A DNA stretch of 64,000 nucleotides, taken from positions 62,001 to 126,000 of the forward strand of contig NZ_FOMA01000007.1 in NCBI RefSeq assembly GCF_900112495.1, given 5' to 3'. Both the position numbers and the translations under genes were made by a program. This document shows positions 18,357-26,631 of the stretch, piece after piece. Below the pieces are notes generated by a model that did not search any database, had not been told where the DNA came from, and saw only the letters and a list, made by a program, of their open reading frames with translations. Numbering within the stretch: position 1 is the first letter of the stretch; each line of letters opens with the position of its first letter. This DNA comes from Bacillus sp. OV322. Its GTDB lineage: Bacteria > Bacillota > Bacilli > Bacillales > DSM-1321.

Positions 18357-19922
18357 TTACTTAAACACAGGTTCTTTAAACTGTGACAGCTTCTCAAGCG
18401 AGGATTGCTGTACATCTTTATGCAGGCTGTTTCCATGGGAATCCATGGTCACGACTGCAGTGAAGCCCTCTGCCTTTAAGTGCCACATGGCTTCCGGGAT
18501 ACCGAACTGTGTCAAATCGACACCTTCAACAGACTTGATGCAGTCAGCATAATATTGTGCTGCACCTCCGATGGCATTCAGGTATACGCCACCATGCTCC
18601 TGCAGGGCAGCAAGCGTTTTAGGGCCCATTCCGCCTTTTCCAATTACAGCGCGTATGCCGAACCTTTTCATGATGTCTCCCTGGTAGGGCTCTTCACGGA
18701 TGCTTGTTGTAGGTCCGGCAGCTTTTACATGCCAGTTGCCTTCCTGGTCTTTGAGCATGACCGGACCGCAGTGGTAGATGATTTGTCCATTCAAGTCTAC
18801 AGGTGAATCATGTTCGGACAGATATTTATGGATGGCATCGCGTCCTGTGTACATCATCCCATTTATATGGACCACATCGCCCACTTTTAATTCACGAATC
18901 TGTTCCTCTGTGATAGGAGCAGTCAATACTACTTCACGGCTGGCTGGAGCAGCATCTTCTGCTGCCGCTGCTGATTCAACGTCAGCTGTTTCTCTTTCGG
19001 CACCAAAATCAATTTTTTCGCCTTCCTGATAGAGCCATTCATTGATTTCGCCGGTTTCCGGATGGATGGCCACACCAAGCCTGCGGAAAGCCCAGCAATT
19101 ATATGCAACAGATACAAAGAAGCTTGCAGGTATACGGTGCATGACGCCGATTTTGCAGCCTAAAAGAGTCGTTTCCCCGCCAAAGCCCATAGTCCCGATT
19201 CCAAGCTCGTTGGCGTTTTTAATAATATATTCTTCAAGCTTTCTTAGATCTTCATGCGGGTTAATATCATCATTGCTCCTGAAAAGCTGCTGCTTGGCCA
19301 AATCATAGCCGGATGAACGGTCGCCGCCGATGCCCACTCCGATAAATCCCGCACTGCAGCCTTGTCCCTGGGCCTGATACACAGAATGAAGAATGCATTT
19401 ACGGATCCCGTCTAGATCACGTCCTGCTTTCCCTAGTCCTTCCAGCTCGCATGGCAGGCTATACTGAATGTTTTTATTTTCACAGCCGCCGCCTTTTAAA
19501 ATCAGGCGGACATCTATATAATCCTTTTCCCATTGTTCGAATTTCATAACTGGCAATCCTTCGCCAAGGTTGTCTCCGCTGTTGTCCCCTGTCAATGAAT
19601 CAACTGCATTTGGACGAAGCTTGCCCGCTTTTGTAGCCAATACCATTGCATTTTTGATTGCACTTTTAATTTCTAGCTGGTTTACCCCAACCGGCGTTTT
19701 GATTTTAAAAGTCGGCAGACCTGTATCCTGGCAAATCGGCGATACATTGTCATCTGCCATTGTTATATTTTCAGTGATGGTTGATAAACTCATGGCAGAA
19801 CGGGTTCCCGCATTTTCAAGCTGCTTCGCCTGTTTAATGGCTCTGCGCACATCTTTCGGAAGGTTTGTAGACGTTTCCACAATTAAGCTGTACATGCTTT
19901 CTTGAAATTTCTCGATATTCAT
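18357..19922 (-). CDS. Class I (iron-sulfur) fumarate hydratase
   Basis: An oxygen-sensitive [4Fe-4S] enzyme that interconverts fumarate and malate in the TCA cycle. The 521-residue protein carries the fused alpha and beta parts of class I fumarases. Cluster cysteines are visible in SPICQDTG, LKGGGCENKN and LLGCKIGVM. The beta part begins near VVLTAPITEEQIRELKVGD and includes IYHCGPVM, AAGPTTSIREEPYQ and GKGGMGPKTL. An Ala/Glu-rich linker (about 315-335) separates the parts. The ATG at 19922 has GAGGGGG 9 bases ahead and replaces an upstream in-frame start. Bacilli usually also have class II FumC; it is not in this window. Confidence 0.92.
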   Translation of the reverse strand: MNIEKFQESMYSLIVETSTNLPKDVRRAIKQAKQLENAGTRSAMSLSTITENITMADDNVSPICQDTGLPTFKIKTPVGVNQLEIKSAIKNAMVLATKAGKLRPNAVDSLTGDNSGDNLGEGLPVMKFEQWEKDYIDVRLILKGGGCENKNIQYSLPCELEGLGKAGRDLDGIRKCILHSVYQAQGQGCSAGFIGVGIGGDRSSGYDLAKQQLFRSNDDINPHEDLRKLEEYIIKNANELGIGTMGFGGETTLLGCKIGVMHRIPASFFVSVAYNCWAFRRLGVAIHPETGEINEWLYQEGEKIDFGAERETADVESAAAAEDAAPASREVVLTAPITEEQIRELKVGDVVHINGMMYTGRDAIHKYLSEHDSPVDLNGQIIYHCGPVMLKDQEGNWHVKAAGPTTSIREEPYQGDIMKRFGIRAVIGKGGMGPKTLAALQEHGGVYLNAIGGAAQYYADCIKSVEGVDLTQFGIPEAMWHLKAEGFTAVVTMDSHGNSLHKDVQQSSLEKLSQFKEPVFK

Positions 19923-20092
19923 ACTGCATTTCCCCCTCTTGGTCATTCCCCTGTGCTGAATGCTTTGAACATAAACTTAAGAAAATTTAGTCATTTCCCC
20001 GTTTCATTATACATCTAACGTTTTATTTCGAAAAGATGATGTTTGAGACTGTCTGCTGTTTTTCGCCGTGCTGCTTGGAATCATAAAAAAGG

Positions 20093-20298
20093 AACTTTTC
20101 TTAAAGATTGTTGTTGTTTTTTTTGTTAGTGAGGCGTTCCCTTTGCTAAGTCAGGCTGATTGGAGCGTAAGGTGCGAGACTCCTGCTTAGATTAGCGGGA
20201 AGGTGAGACCCCGCAGGCACAGCCGAGGCGGAAAGCGAGCATCCTGGAGCGGAAATCAACCACTTGTTTCATACAACAAAGTTTACGAAAACAGCCTA
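20093..20298 (+). repeat. Dispersed structured repeat, copy B (internally deleted)
   Basis: Same family and orientation as 11873-12102. The core runs from TGATTGGAGCGTAAGG to TGGAGCGGAAATCAACC and continues through ACAAAGTTTACGAAAACAGCC. About 22 bases with the CTCACC arm and the CCCGCCCCGCG run are missing, so the inner GGTGAG stem cannot form. The remainder of 19923-20329 shows no gene. Confidence 0.8.
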
Positions 20299-20329
20299 AA
20301 AAAAAAGATGAGCATCAGCCCATCTTCAT

Positions 20330-21067
20330 TCAGGATTCCAGCATCGGAATTCTGTTTTTATAGCGGTCAATCAGCTTGCTGTTATGCTCCTTTGCACCAT
20401 CCACATTGCCGCTTTTAAATATAGGTGGTGTAAAACCTTTTGAAATCATTATTTTTACGGCTTCTGTTATGATTCCATTAAGTATGGCCATGCCAATGAT
20501 AGTTGATCCAGAGCCAAAACCAATATCCAATGCTTCTTCCTTCATAAGCGTGTCTCCAGCTTCAATGTGGTTGTCGATTGTAAGATCACCTGCTTGATAA
20601 AGGTATTTCCCGCTGCTATGCCGGGAAGATTGAGAATTGGCATAGCGGGGCGAAGTGATTACAATCACAAAGGCTCCCCTTTCCCTTGCTGTATCTGCTA
20701 CATCAATCGGGACGGGATTTCTGCCAGAAGTAGAAGCAACAATCATGACATCTCCCGGCTTTATGGAAATATCCTGCATAAACTCCCTGGCAAGGCCATT
20801 TTGCCGTTCGAGCTTAGAAGAACGTACGGCGCCTTTATGCAGCATTAAATCCTCGATTAAAATCGGACTGACAGGCACAAGCCCTCCTGCCCGGTAAAAA
20901 AGCTCTTCACCCAGCAAATGAGAATGGCCGCAGCCGAAAACATGGAGTATTCCATCGGCTTGGATGCACTCTGCAATTTTGTTTGCTGCGTTGTTAATCG
21001 CTCCAATTTCCTCTTTTTCCACGGTATCTATCAGTTGTTTAATTTTCTTAAAATATGGATTAAACAT
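20330..21067 (-). CDS. SIS-domain protein (UPF0309 type) in the nag operon
   Basis: A 245-residue sugar isomerase (SIS) domain protein. The phosphosugar-binding stretches are VFGCGHSHLLGEELFYRAGG (about 44-63) and MIVASTSGRNPVPIDVA (about 108-124), followed by VIVITSPRYANSQ and a C-terminal GSTIIGMAILNGII. It resembles the UPF0309 family, for which no reaction is established to my knowledge. SIS domains bind phosphorylated sugars, and the gene is the last of nagA-nagB-nagR, so a role with an amino-sugar phosphate is likely but inferred. The start is the ATG at 21067 behind AAAGGTGG; the upstream GTG overlaps this site. It starts 24 bases after nagR. Confidence 0.82.
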   Translation of the reverse strand: MFNPYFKKIKQLIDTVEKEEIGAINNAANKIAECIQADGILHVFGCGHSHLLGEELFYRAGGLVPVSPILIEDLMLHKGAVRSSKLERQNGLAREFMQDISIKPGDVMIVASTSGRNPVPIDVADTARERGAFVIVITSPRYANSQSSRHSSGKYLYQAGDLTIDNHIEAGDTLMKEEALDIGFGSGSTIIGMAILNGIITEAVKIMISKGFTPPIFKSGNVDGAKEHNSKLIDRYKNRIPMLES

Positions 21068-21091
21068 GTTAAGAGCTTCCACCTTTTTGTT

Positions 21092-21814
21092 TCAGCGTTT
21101 CATAGAAATCATGAATTTATAACGATCTGCACGATAAGAAGATTTAACAAACTCAACCGGTGTGCCGTCTTTCAAAAACGTATTCCTCTCGATTCGCATA
21201 ACAGGCGCACCTGTTTGGATTTTGAGGAATTTCGCTTCCATTTTGCTTGCAATTGAAGACTCAATGACCTGTGAAGCATGTTCTATATGAAAGCCAAGCT
21301 GTTCCTCTATATAGGCATACAAAGAGCGGTTCACGATATCTTCTGTAAGGCCTTTAATAAGGTTTGCAGAAATATAGTTGGTCTCCAGGGCCATAGGAAC
21401 GTCATCAGCCAGACGGATTCTTTTTATTTCGTAAACAGGGCCATATTCACCTATGGATAAAGTGTGGGCAATCTGGCTTGCGGCAGGAATGATTTCAAAG
21501 TTCACTAATTGGCTGCCAGGCGCAAGGCCCCTTGCCTTCATATCCTCTGTAAAACTGGTCAGGCCCTGAAGCGGCTGTTCTATTTTCCGCTGTGATACAA
21601 ATGTGCCCTTCCCCTGCAGCCTGTGCAGGTATCCGGCATTAACAAGCTGTGTAAATGCCTGTCTGACAGTCATCCTGCTAATTTGATATTTTTCGGCATA
21701 CTCTCTTTCGGCAGGAAGCGAATCTCCCGGTTTTAACTCGCCGTTTTCAATTAGTTCCTTAATATGCTCCTCAAGCTGATAATAGATAGGAATAGGAGAA
21801 TTTTTATTTATCAT
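21092..21814 (-). CDS. nagR: GntR-family repressor NagR
   Basis: A 240-residue HutC-subfamily regulator that represses N-acetylglucosamine genes and is released by amino-sugar phosphates. The N-terminal winged helix (PIYYQLEEHIKELIENGELK, SLPAEREYAEKYQISRMTVR) recognises operators. The C-terminal UTRA effector domain covers about residues 90-240 (YEIKRIRLADDVPMALETNY, GAPVMRIERNTF). The gene lies between nagB and the SIS gene, so it is autoregulated if the operon is repressed from the divergent control region at 23808-24038. The assignment as NagR (YvoA) rests on family resemblance plus context. Confidence 0.9.
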   Translation of the reverse strand: MINKNSPIPIYYQLEEHIKELIENGELKPGDSLPAEREYAEKYQISRMTVRQAFTQLVNAGYLHRLQGKGTFVSQRKIEQPLQGLTSFTEDMKARGLAPGSQLVNFEIIPAASQIAHTLSIGEYGPVYEIKRIRLADDVPMALETNYISANLIKGLTEDIVNRSLYAYIEEQLGFHIEHASQVIESSIASKMEAKFLKIQTGAPVMRIERNTFLKDGTPVEFVKSSYRADRYKFMISMKR

Positions 21815-21838
21815 TCGCCATTCAACCGAACCTTTCCT

Positions 21839-22579
21839 TTAAATACCATATTTGATGTTTGCACTTGCTGATTCATCTGCAATGATTGTAACACACGGGT
21901 GGTTTCTGAGCACCGAGGCAGGGAAGCTCTCACTCACTTCTTCTCCATTCAAAAGCTGTGACAGGGCCTCCCTCTTATTTTCTCCAGAGACGATAAGGAG
22001 AATCTCCCTGCTGTTCATGATTGTTTGAATACCCATTGTAATCGCCTGTGTCGGAACCTCTTGCTCGCTTTCAAAAAACCTGCTGTTTGCCTCTATAGTA
22101 GAAGGTGCAAGGTCAACAATATGGGTTTTGGAATCAAATGAAGTGCCAGGTTCGTTAAAACCGATGTGTCCATTACCCCCAATTCCTAAAAGCTGAAGAT
22201 CCACGCCGCCATGGTCGCTCAGTAACTTTTCATACTTTTCACATTCTGTATGAAGTGTCTCTTTATTTCCGCTTGGGACATGTGTTTCCGTTTTAATAAT
22301 ATCAATATGGTTAAAAAGGTTATCATCCATAAAGGAACGATAGCTTTGCGGATTCTCCTGAGGCAGGCCCACATACTCGTCCAAGTTAAAGGTTGTGGCA
22401 TGCTTGTAGGAGGTGCCGTTTTTTTTATGGTCCTCAATCAGGTTCCTGTATGTTCCAACAGGTGTACCCCCAGTTGCAAGGCCAAGTGTTAGCTTAGGGT
22501 TTTCCCGCACTTTTTTAATAATATATCCGGCAGCTTTTTGGCTCATTTCTTCATAATCTTTAACTATGATTGTCTTCAT
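21839..22579 (-). CDS. nagB: Glucosamine-6-phosphate deaminase
   Basis: Converts glucosamine 6-phosphate to fructose 6-phosphate plus ammonia, feeding amino sugar carbon into glycolysis. The 246-residue protein shows LGLATGGTPVGTY (phosphate loop), the catalytic Asp in FNLDEYVGL, the GNGHIGFNEPG motif with the ring-opening His, and HIVDLAPSTIEANSRFF. The ATG at 22579 has AGAGGAGG upstream; the ORF extends 14 codons further without a better start. Its start overlaps the nagA stop by 4 bases (ATGA), so nagA and nagB are translationally coupled. Confidence 0.95.
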   Translation of the reverse strand: MKTIIVKDYEEMSQKAAGYIIKKVRENPKLTLGLATGGTPVGTYRNLIEDHKKNGTSYKHATTFNLDEYVGLPQENPQSYRSFMDDNLFNHIDIIKTETHVPSGNKETLHTECEKYEKLLSDHGGVDLQLLGIGGNGHIGFNEPGTSFDSKTHIVDLAPSTIEANSRFFESEQEVPTQAITMGIQTIMNSREILLIVSGENKREALSQLLNGEEVSESFPASVLRNHPCVTIIADESASANIKYGI

Positions 22580-23781
22580 TTCTGTATTCCTCCTCTGATA
22601 TAAGCAATTTCCCCCCGGCATAATGTAAGAAATACCTCGTGATTTTCATCAAGAATGACTATATCTGCATCCTTTCCTGCTTCAATGCTTCCTTTCCGGT
22701 CGTATATATTTAATTGCCTGGCAGGATTTGAAGAAGCCATATCAATGGCGTCCCTAAGCGTGCAGCCTGTAAAGGACATCATGTTTGTCACTGCTTTTCC
22801 TAATTTCAGAATGCTTCCCGCAAGCGTTCCGTCCGCTAAAACCGCCATGCCATTTTCTACTGTGACGTCCTGGCCGCCCAGGTCATATTGGCCATTTTTC
22901 AGGCACTTTGCCCGCATGGCATCCGTTATTAAAATCAGGCCGTCTTTGCTTTTCTGCTTTAGAGCAAGCGCCGCCATTTCCGGGCGTACATGAACTCCGT
23001 CTGCAATAAGTTCAGCTTTTAATTCATTTCTCAGAAACGCCGCTCCGACAACTCCTGGCTCGCGATGGTGAAGTCCTCTCATCTGGTTGTATAAATGTGA
23101 AACATGATTGGCCCCTGCATCAATCGCATCCATAACTTCCTCATAGATAGCATCAGAGTGTCCTATAGAGGCAATAATTCCGTTTTCTTTTAGATAGCGG
23201 ATCATCTCAAGGCCGCCTGGCTGTTCCGGTGCCAGGGTGACCAGCTTGATTGTGCCGCCCGCAAGGTTCTCCCAGCTTTTAAACAGCTTTAAATCAGGAT
23301 CCTTTATATGATGGACAGGCTGGGCCCCTGCTTTATTTGCATTAACAAATGGCCCTTCCAGATGAATTCCGAGCACTTCAGCTTTGCCTGGAGATTGGCG
23401 GTTTGAAATATACTCTCCCGCGTTTTGCAGCGCTTTCTCAATTTCCTCAACTGCTTGTGTCATCGTCGTAGCCAGAAAGCTTGTTGTACCTTCTTTTGGC
23501 AATGCGCTGGACATCGTCTCCAGCGCTTCTATGGTTGAATCCATCACATCAGCGCCATTTACACCATGTATATGGACATCAATAAATCCAGGAACTGCGG
23601 TATATCCGCCGGGGATCTCCATAGTCTTGCAGCCTTCTTCATCTGCCAGGTCTTCAAGAGGTCCAAGCTCAATAATTTTTTGGTTTTTTATTTTAATGAA
23701 TCCATGTTCGATAATTTTGCTGGCTGTATAGATTTCAATGTCTTTAAGTAAAATAGGATTGTCTATGGAATTCATCTTCAT
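22576..23781 (-). CDS. nagA: N-acetylglucosamine-6-phosphate deacetylase
   Basis: Removes acetate from N-acetylglucosamine 6-phosphate, the step before NagB. The 401-residue amidohydrolase has VPGFIDVHIHGVNGADVMD (metal-binding HxH), HLEGPFVNANKAGAQ (metal Glu), a His in ASIGHSDAIYEE, HLYNQMRGLHHREPG and the catalytic Asp in ILITDAMRA. The C-terminal beta-sandwich is present (SIEAGKDADIVILDE). GAAAGGAAG is close to the first ATG; another ATG lies two codons inside. It is the first gene of the nagA-nagB-nagR-SIS operon. Confidence 0.95.
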   Translation of the reverse strand: MKMNSIDNPILLKDIEIYTASKIIEHGFIKIKNQKIIELGPLEDLADEEGCKTMEIPGGYTAVPGFIDVHIHGVNGADVMDSTIEALETMSSALPKEGTTSFLATTMTQAVEEIEKALQNAGEYISNRQSPGKAEVLGIHLEGPFVNANKAGAQPVHHIKDPDLKLFKSWENLAGGTIKLVTLAPEQPGGLEMIRYLKENGIIASIGHSDAIYEEVMDAIDAGANHVSHLYNQMRGLHHREPGVVGAAFLRNELKAELIADGVHVRPEMAALALKQKSKDGLILITDAMRAKCLKNGQYDLGGQDVTVENGMAVLADGTLAGSILKLGKAVTNMMSFTGCTLRDAIDMASSNPARQLNIYDRKGSIEAGKDADIVILDENHEVFLTLCRGEIAYIRGGIQK

Positions 23782-23807
23782 AACTTCCTTTCAGTTTCAA
23801 CATCTTT

Positions 23808-23844
23808 ACTTTATCATCAACCATTTATAGTCGTCTATACCAAT
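23808..23844 (-). promoter_or_regulatory. nagA promoter with NagR (dre-type) operator
   Basis: On the minus strand ATTGGTATAGACGACTATA (23826-23844) overlaps a -35 element TAGACG, then 18 bases, then TAAAGT as -10 (23808-23813). ATTGGTATAGAC recurs in the opposite direction in front of the PTS gene and resembles the NagR/YvoA operators known from B. subtilis. Confidence 0.6.
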
Positions 23845-24021
23845 TTTATTTAATATTTAATTTATCGGCCCGCCGCATCTTGTCTGCTGATTCCCCTACA
23901 GATTCTCCCCTCTCTAATTCCACTGCAGTTTATAATTAGTGGTGATGTTTTACAAATTTTCATGAATAATATCCTTTTAAAATCAGTTAAAACCCAGTTT
24001 TCAATTACTTCATTAGCTGAA

Positions 24022-24058
24022 ATTGGTATAGACATATACATAATTTGCATGATATGAT
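24022..24058 (+). promoter_or_regulatory. PTS gene promoter with NagR (dre-type) operator
   Basis: ATTGGTATAGACATATA (24022-24038) overlaps a -35 TAGACA (24029-24034); 18 bases on is the -10 TATGAT (24053-24058). The arrangement mirrors that in front of nagA. A repressor bound here would cover the -35. Confidence 0.6.
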
Positions 24059-24068
24059 GTTTCCGTTA

Positions 24069-24082
24069 ATTAATCGCTTTCA
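24069..24082 (-). promoter_or_regulatory. Candidate cre (CcpA) site
   Basis: The minus strand reads TGAAAGCGATTAAT, 12 of 14 positions of the cre consensus TGWAANCGNTNWCA, with a perfect TGAAAGCG half. It lies just downstream of the PTS gene -10, where CcpA binding usually represses. Confidence 0.5.
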
Positions 24083-24118
24083 TTACTGTTAATACAATAA
24101 GAATAGGAGTGAGGACAT

Positions 24119-26011
24119 ATGTTAGGATTTTTGCAACGAATCGGAAAAGCACTAATGCTTCCTATTGCTGTATTGCCGGCTGCCGGACTTTTGCTGCGTT
24201 TTGGACAGCCTGATTTATTAAATATTCCCTTTATACTAAATGCAGGAAACGCCGTTTTTGCAAATTTGCCCTTAATTTTTGCAATTGGGGTGGCCATGGG
24301 ATTCGCTAAGGACAGCAATGGCGCTGCAGCACTTTCAGGGGCCATTGGTTATTTAGTATTGACAGAAGGCGCGAAATCGTTGGACAAGGGCATCAATATG
24401 GGGGTTCTCGGCGGTATCATAGCGGGGATCATTGCTGGTCTTTTATATAATCGGTTTCATGATATTAAGCTGCCTGAATGGCTCGGCTTTTTTAGCGGAA
24501 GGCGTTTTGTTCCGATCATAACATCACTTGCGATGGTTATTTTAGCAGGAATCGCAGGATATGCCTGGCCGCCGGTACAGGATGCCATCAACGCAGTCGG
24601 AAATTGGCTGATTGATTTAGGAGCCGTCGGATCAGGTCTTTTTGGATTATTAAATCGTCTGCTGATTCCATTAGGCTTGCACCATGTTTTAAATAGCCTA
24701 TTTTGGTTCCAGTTTGGTGAATATCAGGGTAAAGCCGGGGATATCGCCAGATTTTTTGCCGGCGATCCGACTGCCGGGTCTTACATGACTGGCTTCTTCC
24801 CGGTCATGATGTTCGGTCTTCCTGCTGCGGCGTTTGCCATAATTGCAGCAGCCAAGCCAGAAAAAAGAAAGCAAGTTTCAGGGATGTTCATAGGACTTGC
24901 CCTGACATCCTTCCTTACAGGAATAACAGAACCTATCGAGTTTTCATTTATGTTTATAGCACCCCTTCTATATGGAGTGCACGCTGTATTAACAGGGCTT
25001 TCTATGTGGATAACTTCCCTGCTCGGAATTAAAGATGGATTCACTTTTTCAGCGGGTGCCATTGATTATGTGCTGAACTTTAATATTGCACAAAAACCAT
25101 TATTGATCCTGCTGGTCGGAGTAATTTATGCAATCGTTTATTTCCTTGTTTTTTATTTCTTAATCAAAGCCTTCAATCTTAAAACGCCCGGACGCGAAGA
25201 TGACATTGAACTCGGGCAGGAGCAGGAGACCTCTGCACCTGTCACATTGAGCAGCGATAAGTTTGAAAGGATGGCCTATCATTTTATCAATGATATTGGA
25301 GGAAAAGAAAATATCTCAAATATTGATAACTGCGCAACACGCCTTCGCCTGAATGTGAAAGACATGGAAAAGGTAGATGATTCCTCCTTAAAAGCTCATG
25401 GAGCCAGAGGCGTTATGAAGTTAAATAAAAAAAATCTGCAAATAATCGTCGGTACAGAAGTGGAATTCGTTGCTGATGCCATGAAGAGATTGGATATGAG
25501 TGCTGTAAGCATGGACAGCAGCGACTGCCAGGATGTGCCGGTAACAGCCGGCATGCTCCCATTGAATAATGAGAATTTTGTAATGCCGATCGATGGGGAA
25601 ATCATTCCGATAGAGGAAATTCCCGATCCGGTATTTTCACAAAAAATGATGGGTGATGGTTTTGGCATATTGCCTGTGAATGGTTCTGTAGTTTCTCCTG
25701 TGGACGGTGAAATTATCAACATCTTTCCGACCAGGCATGCAATTGGCATTCGATCCAAAGAGGGGTACGAGATCCTGATCCATGTTGGCCTCGATACAGT
25801 CAATCTTCAAGGCGAGGGATTCACTGTTCATGTTAATGAAGGAGAAGGAGTTGCAAAAGGCCAGGAAATCCTGACATTCAATCTTGATTTTATAAAAAAT
25901 AATGCACCTTCTACTATTACACCTGTTATCTTTACGAACCTGACAAAGCTTCATGTAAAGAAGCAAGGAAAAGCTGAACAAGGAGAAAGGGGCATTATTT
26001 CCATTCAGTAA
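24119..26011 (+). CDS. nagE: PTS N-acetylglucosamine permease, EIICBA fusion
   Basis: Imports and phosphorylates N-acetylglucosamine. The 630-residue protein joins three domains: membrane EIIC (about 1-365, starting MLGFLQRIGKALMLPIAVLP and with GLHHVLNSLFWFQFGE and GITEPIEFSFMF), EIIB (about 375-455, phospho-Cys405 in DNCATRLRLNV), and EIIA of the glucose type (about 485-630, phospho-His555 in ILIHVGLDTVNLQGEGF, with RHAIGI before it). The sugar specificity follows from EIIC type and the divergent nagAB operon. B. subtilis NagP lacks the EIIA part, so this is a self-contained version. TAGGAGTGAGG precedes the ATG. It is probably controlled by NagR and CcpA. Confidence 0.93.
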   Translation: MLGFLQRIGKALMLPIAVLPAAGLLLRFGQPDLLNIPFILNAGNAVFANLPLIFAIGVAMGFAKDSNGAAALSGAIGYLVLTEGAKSLDKGINMGVLGGIIAGIIAGLLYNRFHDIKLPEWLGFFSGRRFVPIITSLAMVILAGIAGYAWPPVQDAINAVGNWLIDLGAVGSGLFGLLNRLLIPLGLHHVLNSLFWFQFGEYQGKAGDIARFFAGDPTAGSYMTGFFPVMMFGLPAAAFAIIAAAKPEKRKQVSGMFIGLALTSFLTGITEPIEFSFMFIAPLLYGVHAVLTGLSMWITSLLGIKDGFTFSAGAIDYVLNFNIAQKPLLILLVGVIYAIVYFLVFYFLIKAFNLKTPGREDDIELGQEQETSAPVTLSSDKFERMAYHFINDIGGKENISNIDNCATRLRLNVKDMEKVDDSSLKAHGARGVMKLNKKNLQIIVGTEVEFVADAMKRLDMSAVSMDSSDCQDVPVTAGMLPLNNENFVMPIDGEIIPIEEIPDPVFSQKMMGDGFGILPVNGSVVSPVDGEIINIFPTRHAIGIRSKEGYEILIHVGLDTVNLQGEGFTVHVNEGEGVAKGQEILTFNLDFIKNNAPSTITPVIFTNLTKLHVKKQGKAEQGERGIISIQ

Positions 26012-26017
26012 TAGCAA

Positions 26018-26055
26018 ACAGGACTTCCCGTCTAAGACGGGGAGTCCTGTTTTTC
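26018..26055 (+). terminator. Intrinsic terminator of the PTS gene
   Basis: A long stem (ACAGGACTTCCCGTC with GACGGGGAGTCCTGT) and a TAA loop is followed by TTTTT, 6 bases past the stop. Confidence 0.92.
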
Positions 26056-26117
26056 TGTTAAGGCACTGATTGAAATGGAAGATATTCGTTAAAGAAGAGA
26101 CGACGCTGGGATTGTCT

Positions 26118-26170
26118 GGGGCGGAAATCAGTCACATTGTTTCATAACAGCCAAGTTGACGAAAACAGCC
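26118..26170 (+). repeat. Right-end fragment of the dispersed repeat
   Basis: GGGGCGGAAATCAGTCAC, TTGTTTCATAACA and GACGAAAACAGCC match in order the right end of copies A and B (GGAGCGGAAATCAACCACTT, TTGTTTCATA, TACGAAAACAGCC). The left two thirds of the element are absent or unrecognisable. Confidence 0.6.
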
Positions 26171-26204
26171 AAAAAGAAAAACCTTGCGGCACTTCACAAG
26201 GGTT
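26171..26204 (-). terminator. Intrinsic terminator, minus strand
   Basis: On the minus strand ACCCTTG and CAAGGT enclose TGAAGTGCCG and are followed by TTTTTCTTTTTGG. It lies about 40 bases past the SE1561-family stop. Confidence 0.6.
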
Positions 26205-26242
26205 TCGCATGTTCTGAGCATGGATATCATAAAATGAAGAGC

Positions 26243-26428
26243 CTACTCTTCACGTGTTTTGAATTGTTCAATTTTTGTTTCAAGCTCATCAATGATAACA
26301 ATCAATCGGTCGATGTCATCCAGCTCCGTGCTTTCAGGGTCAATGTTTTCCAGTACCTCCATAAACATATTCAGGCGCTCCTTCAGGTACTTTAACTGTC
26401 CGTCTTTGCTTTGTATTGGTTTTCCCAT
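26243..26428 (-). CDS. SE1561-family small protein
   Basis: A 61-residue, strongly acidic, helical protein. I recognise the SE1561 family of Bacilli from the layout: a helix with LKYLKERLNMFMEVLE, a short DPESTELDDIDRL link, and a second helix IVIIDELETKIEQF. The family has no known role. It could form a two-helix coiled-coil hairpin. AGAAGGAG lies 9 bases before the ATG. It is a single-gene unit. Confidence 0.75.
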   Translation of the reverse strand: MGKPIQSKDGQLKYLKERLNMFMEVLENIDPESTELDDIDRLIVIIDELETKIEQFKTREE

Positions 26429-26570
26429 ATTGCAGTCTCCTTCTGTCTATAGTTTCTCTGTATCCTGCTAATCGTGTTTCCCCCATCGATGGAAGTTTCA
26501 CTTTATCCTACCTAAATCAGGCAAAAAGTGCAATCCATATTAGAAAGCTTTAAGGTTTAACTTTAATTCA

Positions 26571-26599
26571 TTGACATTCCTCTCCGCCTTTACCATAAT
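26571..26599 (+). promoter_or_regulatory. SigA promoter of yfkAB
   Basis: A consensus -35 TTGACA, 17 bases, then CATAAT as -10, 33 bases ahead of the start codon. Confidence 0.75.
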
Positions 26600-26631
26600 A
26601 ATTGAGTGCTAAAAAGTAAGGAGATAAAAAA

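Noticed and set aside
18113..18436. 107-codon minus-strand frame overlapping the fumarase 3' end
   Set aside because: It overlaps the fumarase gene and its terminator and resembles no protein.
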